Shown: piece by piece, positions 5,743 through 7,654 of the stretch
How the letters are laid out: each line of letters opens with the position of its first letter
Numbering within the stretch: the stretch's first letter is position 1
Assembly: GCA_946998295.1 (NCBI GenBank)
Contig: CAMPYS010000059.1
Coordinates: 1-7,654, forward strand
Origin: an uncultured Prevotella sp.
Lineage (GTDB): Bacteria; Bacteroidota; Bacteroidia; Bacteroidales; Bacteroidaceae
Length of the DNA: 7,654 nt
Direction of reading: 5' to 3'
Position numbers and translations under genes: made by a program
The notes under the pieces: generated by a model
Seen by the model: the letters and a program-made list of their open reading frames with translations, nothing else
What the model was told of the DNA's origin: nothing
Databases searched by the model: none

Positions 5743-6855
5743 ATGAGAATTTCACAAGACGGATTTGCCTACAAAGCTCCTACAAGTAAAGATGTAGCGA
5801 CTTTAGCTGGAGTTTCGCAAACAACTGTTTCGTTTGTTATTAATGATAAAAACGGGATTGCTCCTGAAACACGTAACCGTGTACTCAATGCAATGCGCAC
5901 ACTTAACTATCATCCTAACGCTGGCGCTCGCATTCTTCGAACATCTAAGACGAATATTATTGCATTATTTGCAGAGATGCGTAGCAATAAAGATGCAAAT
6001 GAAACTACTCCTTACATAGATACCATAGTTCGTTATGCTGAAGAACATGGATATGATGTTATTCTTAACACAACTGCACATGATTCAAAAAGTATACAAA
6101 GATTAGCTAATAAGACACTTTGTGATGCTTTTATCCTTATGGATATTGAGACTAATGATCCTCGTATACCAGTAGTTTGCCAATTGACTCAGCCAACAGT
6201 GCTAATTGGAAGACCTAGAAATGCGCAAGGCTTGGATGTCGTAGATTTAGATGCTCGTATTGCAGGGCGTATGGCAGTTGATGAACTATATGATACAAAT
6301 CATCATCATATTGCCGTAATAGGGGAGCCTGTGAGTAACCCGTATTCTATAGACTTTGAAGAGCCTGAAAACATGTTCTTTATTCACGAGTTCCATATGG
6401 CTATACGTCAAGAATGTGAAAAGCTTAATATTCCATATTCTATAGTTCCAAGAAAATCTCCAGACTGGAAAGGTCTTGTTGAATGCGCTGACAGATTATT
6501 GAAGTACAAGGATGATAGGCTTGGTATTATTGTTCGTCAGCCTAGTGTAGCTCAATGGTTGTTATGGTATTTGAAAGAACGAAATATTCAGCCTGGGAAA
6601 GATTTATCGGTTATTGTACATTGTTCTGATGATTATGCAGAAAGTTTCCCAACTCCTATTACTAATATTTCAACTGTTCCAAGAAAAGTTGCAAAAACTG
6701 CGATTCAATTAGTACTTCAGAGACTAGATAGTGAATCCAATCAACAGTATTCTGAATTTAAACAAAATAATATTATTCCTAATCGCACTAATCGTGAGAT
6801 ACTTGTGGCTCCATCTAATATACATAGGAGAGCAACGACTGTTACATCATGGTAA
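5743..6855 (+). CDS. LacI-family transcriptional repressor
   Basis: This DNA-binding regulator probably controls the neighbouring GH31 and importer genes in response to their sugar. The 370-residue protein has the standard layout. The N-terminal helix-turn-helix is SKDVATLAGVSQTTVSFVIN (15-34), with recognition-helix residues Q26 and T27. The hinge helix HPNAGARILRTSKT (57-70) has L65 where LacI-family proteins insert a leucine into the operator centre. A periplasmic-binding-like sensor domain covers about 71-355, and includes YIDTIVRYAEEHGYDVIL (91-108) and GRMAVDELYDTNHHHIAVIG (175-194). About 12 residues precede the helix-turn-helix, slightly more than usual, but no better start is seen. 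It lies on the same strand as GH31 with no terminator between, so it is likely in the same transcript and autoregulated through O2. The operator cores with central CpG in the divergent region are its likely targets. Confidence 0.95.
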   Translation: MRISQDGFAYKAPTSKDVATLAGVSQTTVSFVINDKNGIAPETRNRVLNAMRTLNYHPNAGARILRTSKTNIIALFAEMRSNKDANETTPYIDTIVRYAEEHGYDVILNTTAHDSKSIQRLANKTLCDAFILMDIETNDPRIPVVCQLTQPTVLIGRPRNAQGLDVVDLDARIAGRMAVDELYDTNHHHIAVIGEPVSNPYSIDFEEPENMFFIHEFHMAIRQECEKLNIPYSIVPRKSPDWKGLVECADRLLKYKDDRLGIIVRQPSVAQWLLWYLKERNIQPGKDLSVIVHCSDDYAESFPTPITNISTVPRKVAKTAIQLVLQRLDSESNQQYSEFKQNNIIPNRTNREILVAPSNIHRRATTVTSW

Positions 6856-6886
6856 TACGCCTTTTAAGTATTTCATATGCAATTTG

Positions 6887-6895
6887 TGATATAAA
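6887..6895 (+). promoter_or_regulatory. Extended -10 promoter of the lipoprotein gene
   Basis: TGATATAAA matches the extended -10 pattern (TGnTATAAT) with one base different. No -35 hexamer is obvious. The expected start site, 7 nt downstream, coincides with the ATG at 6902, so the mRNA may be leaderless. This places the lipoprotein in a transcription unit separate from the repressor, although no terminator is seen in the 46-bp gap. Confidence 0.5.
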
Positions 6896-6901
6896 AGTCT
6901 T

Positions 6902-7636
6902 ATGTCTCTTATGCGCAAAACAAAGCACGTGCTTATGAATAAACTTAAACGCGTGATATGTTTGTGCGCAGCTGCGTCGATTTCTCTGTTGGCGGTAGCG
7001 TCTTTGAGCGGTTGTGAGCCTAAAAATCACGCGGTTGGAGATACGGGTAAGGTAGATGACATAGTTCACGATGGCATTGACGTAGAAGATATTAAGCTAC
7101 TTATAGTTGGGTCAAAATCAGCATCTCTTGATTCCAAACTCCTTCATTTATGCGAAAAATCCGGTTTGAGCGCAGCTTATGCTTCTGTGTCGGATGTTAA
7201 GAACGCTAATGAGGCTGCAAGTGATGCTATTAAGTCCGCTTCCGAGCAGCCTGTTTCTATGATTTTGATTAACAACATTAATATTGATGCTTCAGATTCT
7301 ACAGATTTAGGTGTTAAAAGTAATGCTGGTGGAGCGCATGTAGATTTAAAGGCTCGTGAATCTTGGATTGATGCGCTTAAATATGCTCGTTTTGCTGGAA
7401 TACCAGTAGCCCTTGTGAATCCTAAAAATCCTCCGAAGGATTCAACTTTGTACGCTGCAAAATTGTATATTTTCAAGGATTTAGACAATCAAGCTTTGTT
7501 TGAGTTTAATAGGGATAATAAGTCGAATGTAGATAAATCGGGAAAAATTCAACATTCATCTCTTCTAAAAATCGTTCAAGCCTTAATAGATAATACGCCT
7601 CACAGCAGGGATGTGATCATAAATGACAAGAACTAG
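6902..7636 (+). CDS. Lipoprotein with a single PBP-like lobe, function unknown
   Basis: I do not recognise this 244-residue protein as a named family. A basic start and hydrophobic stretch (17-35) end in the lipobox LSGC with the lipidated cysteine at 38, so it should be anchored on the outer face of the membrane. Residues about 64-175 look like one lobe of a type 1 periplasmic sugar-binding protein: a first strand KLLIVGS (65-71), a strand-loop VSMILINNINID (118-129), then WIDALKYARFAGIPVALVNP (155-174), matching the usual pattern in which residues of a helix lead to AGIPV. The second lobe is largely missing. Full binding proteins have about 300-350 residues. ATG at 6902 fits a leaderless start; ATGs at 6911 and 6935 also keep the signal peptide, and none has a Shine-Dalgarno sequence. 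A sensory or accessory role is possible, but this is speculation. Confidence 0.8.
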   Translation: MSLMRKTKHVLMNKLKRVICLCAAASISLLAVASLSGCEPKNHAVGDTGKVDDIVHDGIDVEDIKLLIVGSKSASLDSKLLHLCEKSGLSAAYASVSDVKNANEAASDAIKSASEQPVSMILINNINIDASDSTDLGVKSNAGGAHVDLKARESWIDALKYARFAGIPVALVNPKNPPKDSTLYAAKLYIFKDLDNQALFEFNRDNKSNVDKSGKIQHSSLLKIVQALIDNTPHSRDVIINDKN

Positions 7637-7654
7637 CGTAATTAAGAAAGATTT
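7623..7654 (+). CDS. Possible start of next gene, cut by window end
   Basis: ATG at 7623 opens a frame, MTRTSVIKKD, that stays open to the window edge and overlaps the last 14 bp of the lipoprotein gene. AGGG (7607-7610) lies 12 nt upstream, which is a little far for a ribosome binding site. Overlap would imply a coupled operon with the lipoprotein. Only about ten codons are visible, so neither product nor reality of the gene can be judged. Confidence 0.4.
   Translation, partial: MTRTSVIKKD

Overview
The window looks like chromosomal DNA from an AT-rich actinobacterium, most likely a low-GC member of the Bifidobacteriaceae such as Gardnerella. This is an inference. It rests on the overall A/T richness, the style of the sugar transporter genes, and a carbohydrate importer with no ATPase gene of its own, which is common in actinobacteria where one ATPase serves several importers. 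No rRNA, tRNA, CRISPR array or intact insertion sequence is visible.

Layout. Positions 1-544 hold no convincing gene. They contain the terminator of an upstream gene, a pair of hairpin-forming 47-bp repeats, a short stretch resembling the leader and start of the glycosidase gene further right, and an extended -10 promoter followed 200 bp later by a strong hairpin with a T-run. These last two could bound a small RNA. On the minus strand, 3716 down to 545, lies a three-gene importer operon: a lipoprotein sugar-binding protein, then two permeases whose genes overlap by 4 bp. A long hairpin sits between the binding protein and the first permease. Positions 3717-4028 are a divergent control region with two copies of a LacI-type operator core. 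On the plus strand, 4029-5648 encodes a cytoplasmic family GH31 alpha-glycosidase and 5743-6855 a LacI-family repressor. A separate unit begins near 6890: a small lipoprotein of unknown function (6902-7636) and, overlapping its end, the likely start of another gene that leaves the window.

How it works together (inference). The importer brings in an oligosaccharide carrying an alpha-linked sugar. The GH31 enzyme, which has no signal peptide, cleaves it inside the cell. The LacI-family protein represses both divergent transcripts by binding the two sites that share the core AATACGTATTAGTA, and is released by the sugar or a breakdown product. The substrate cannot be told from sequence alone. The enzyme most resembles the branch of GH31 that includes MYORG-type alpha-galactosidases, so an alpha-galactoside is one reasonable guess.
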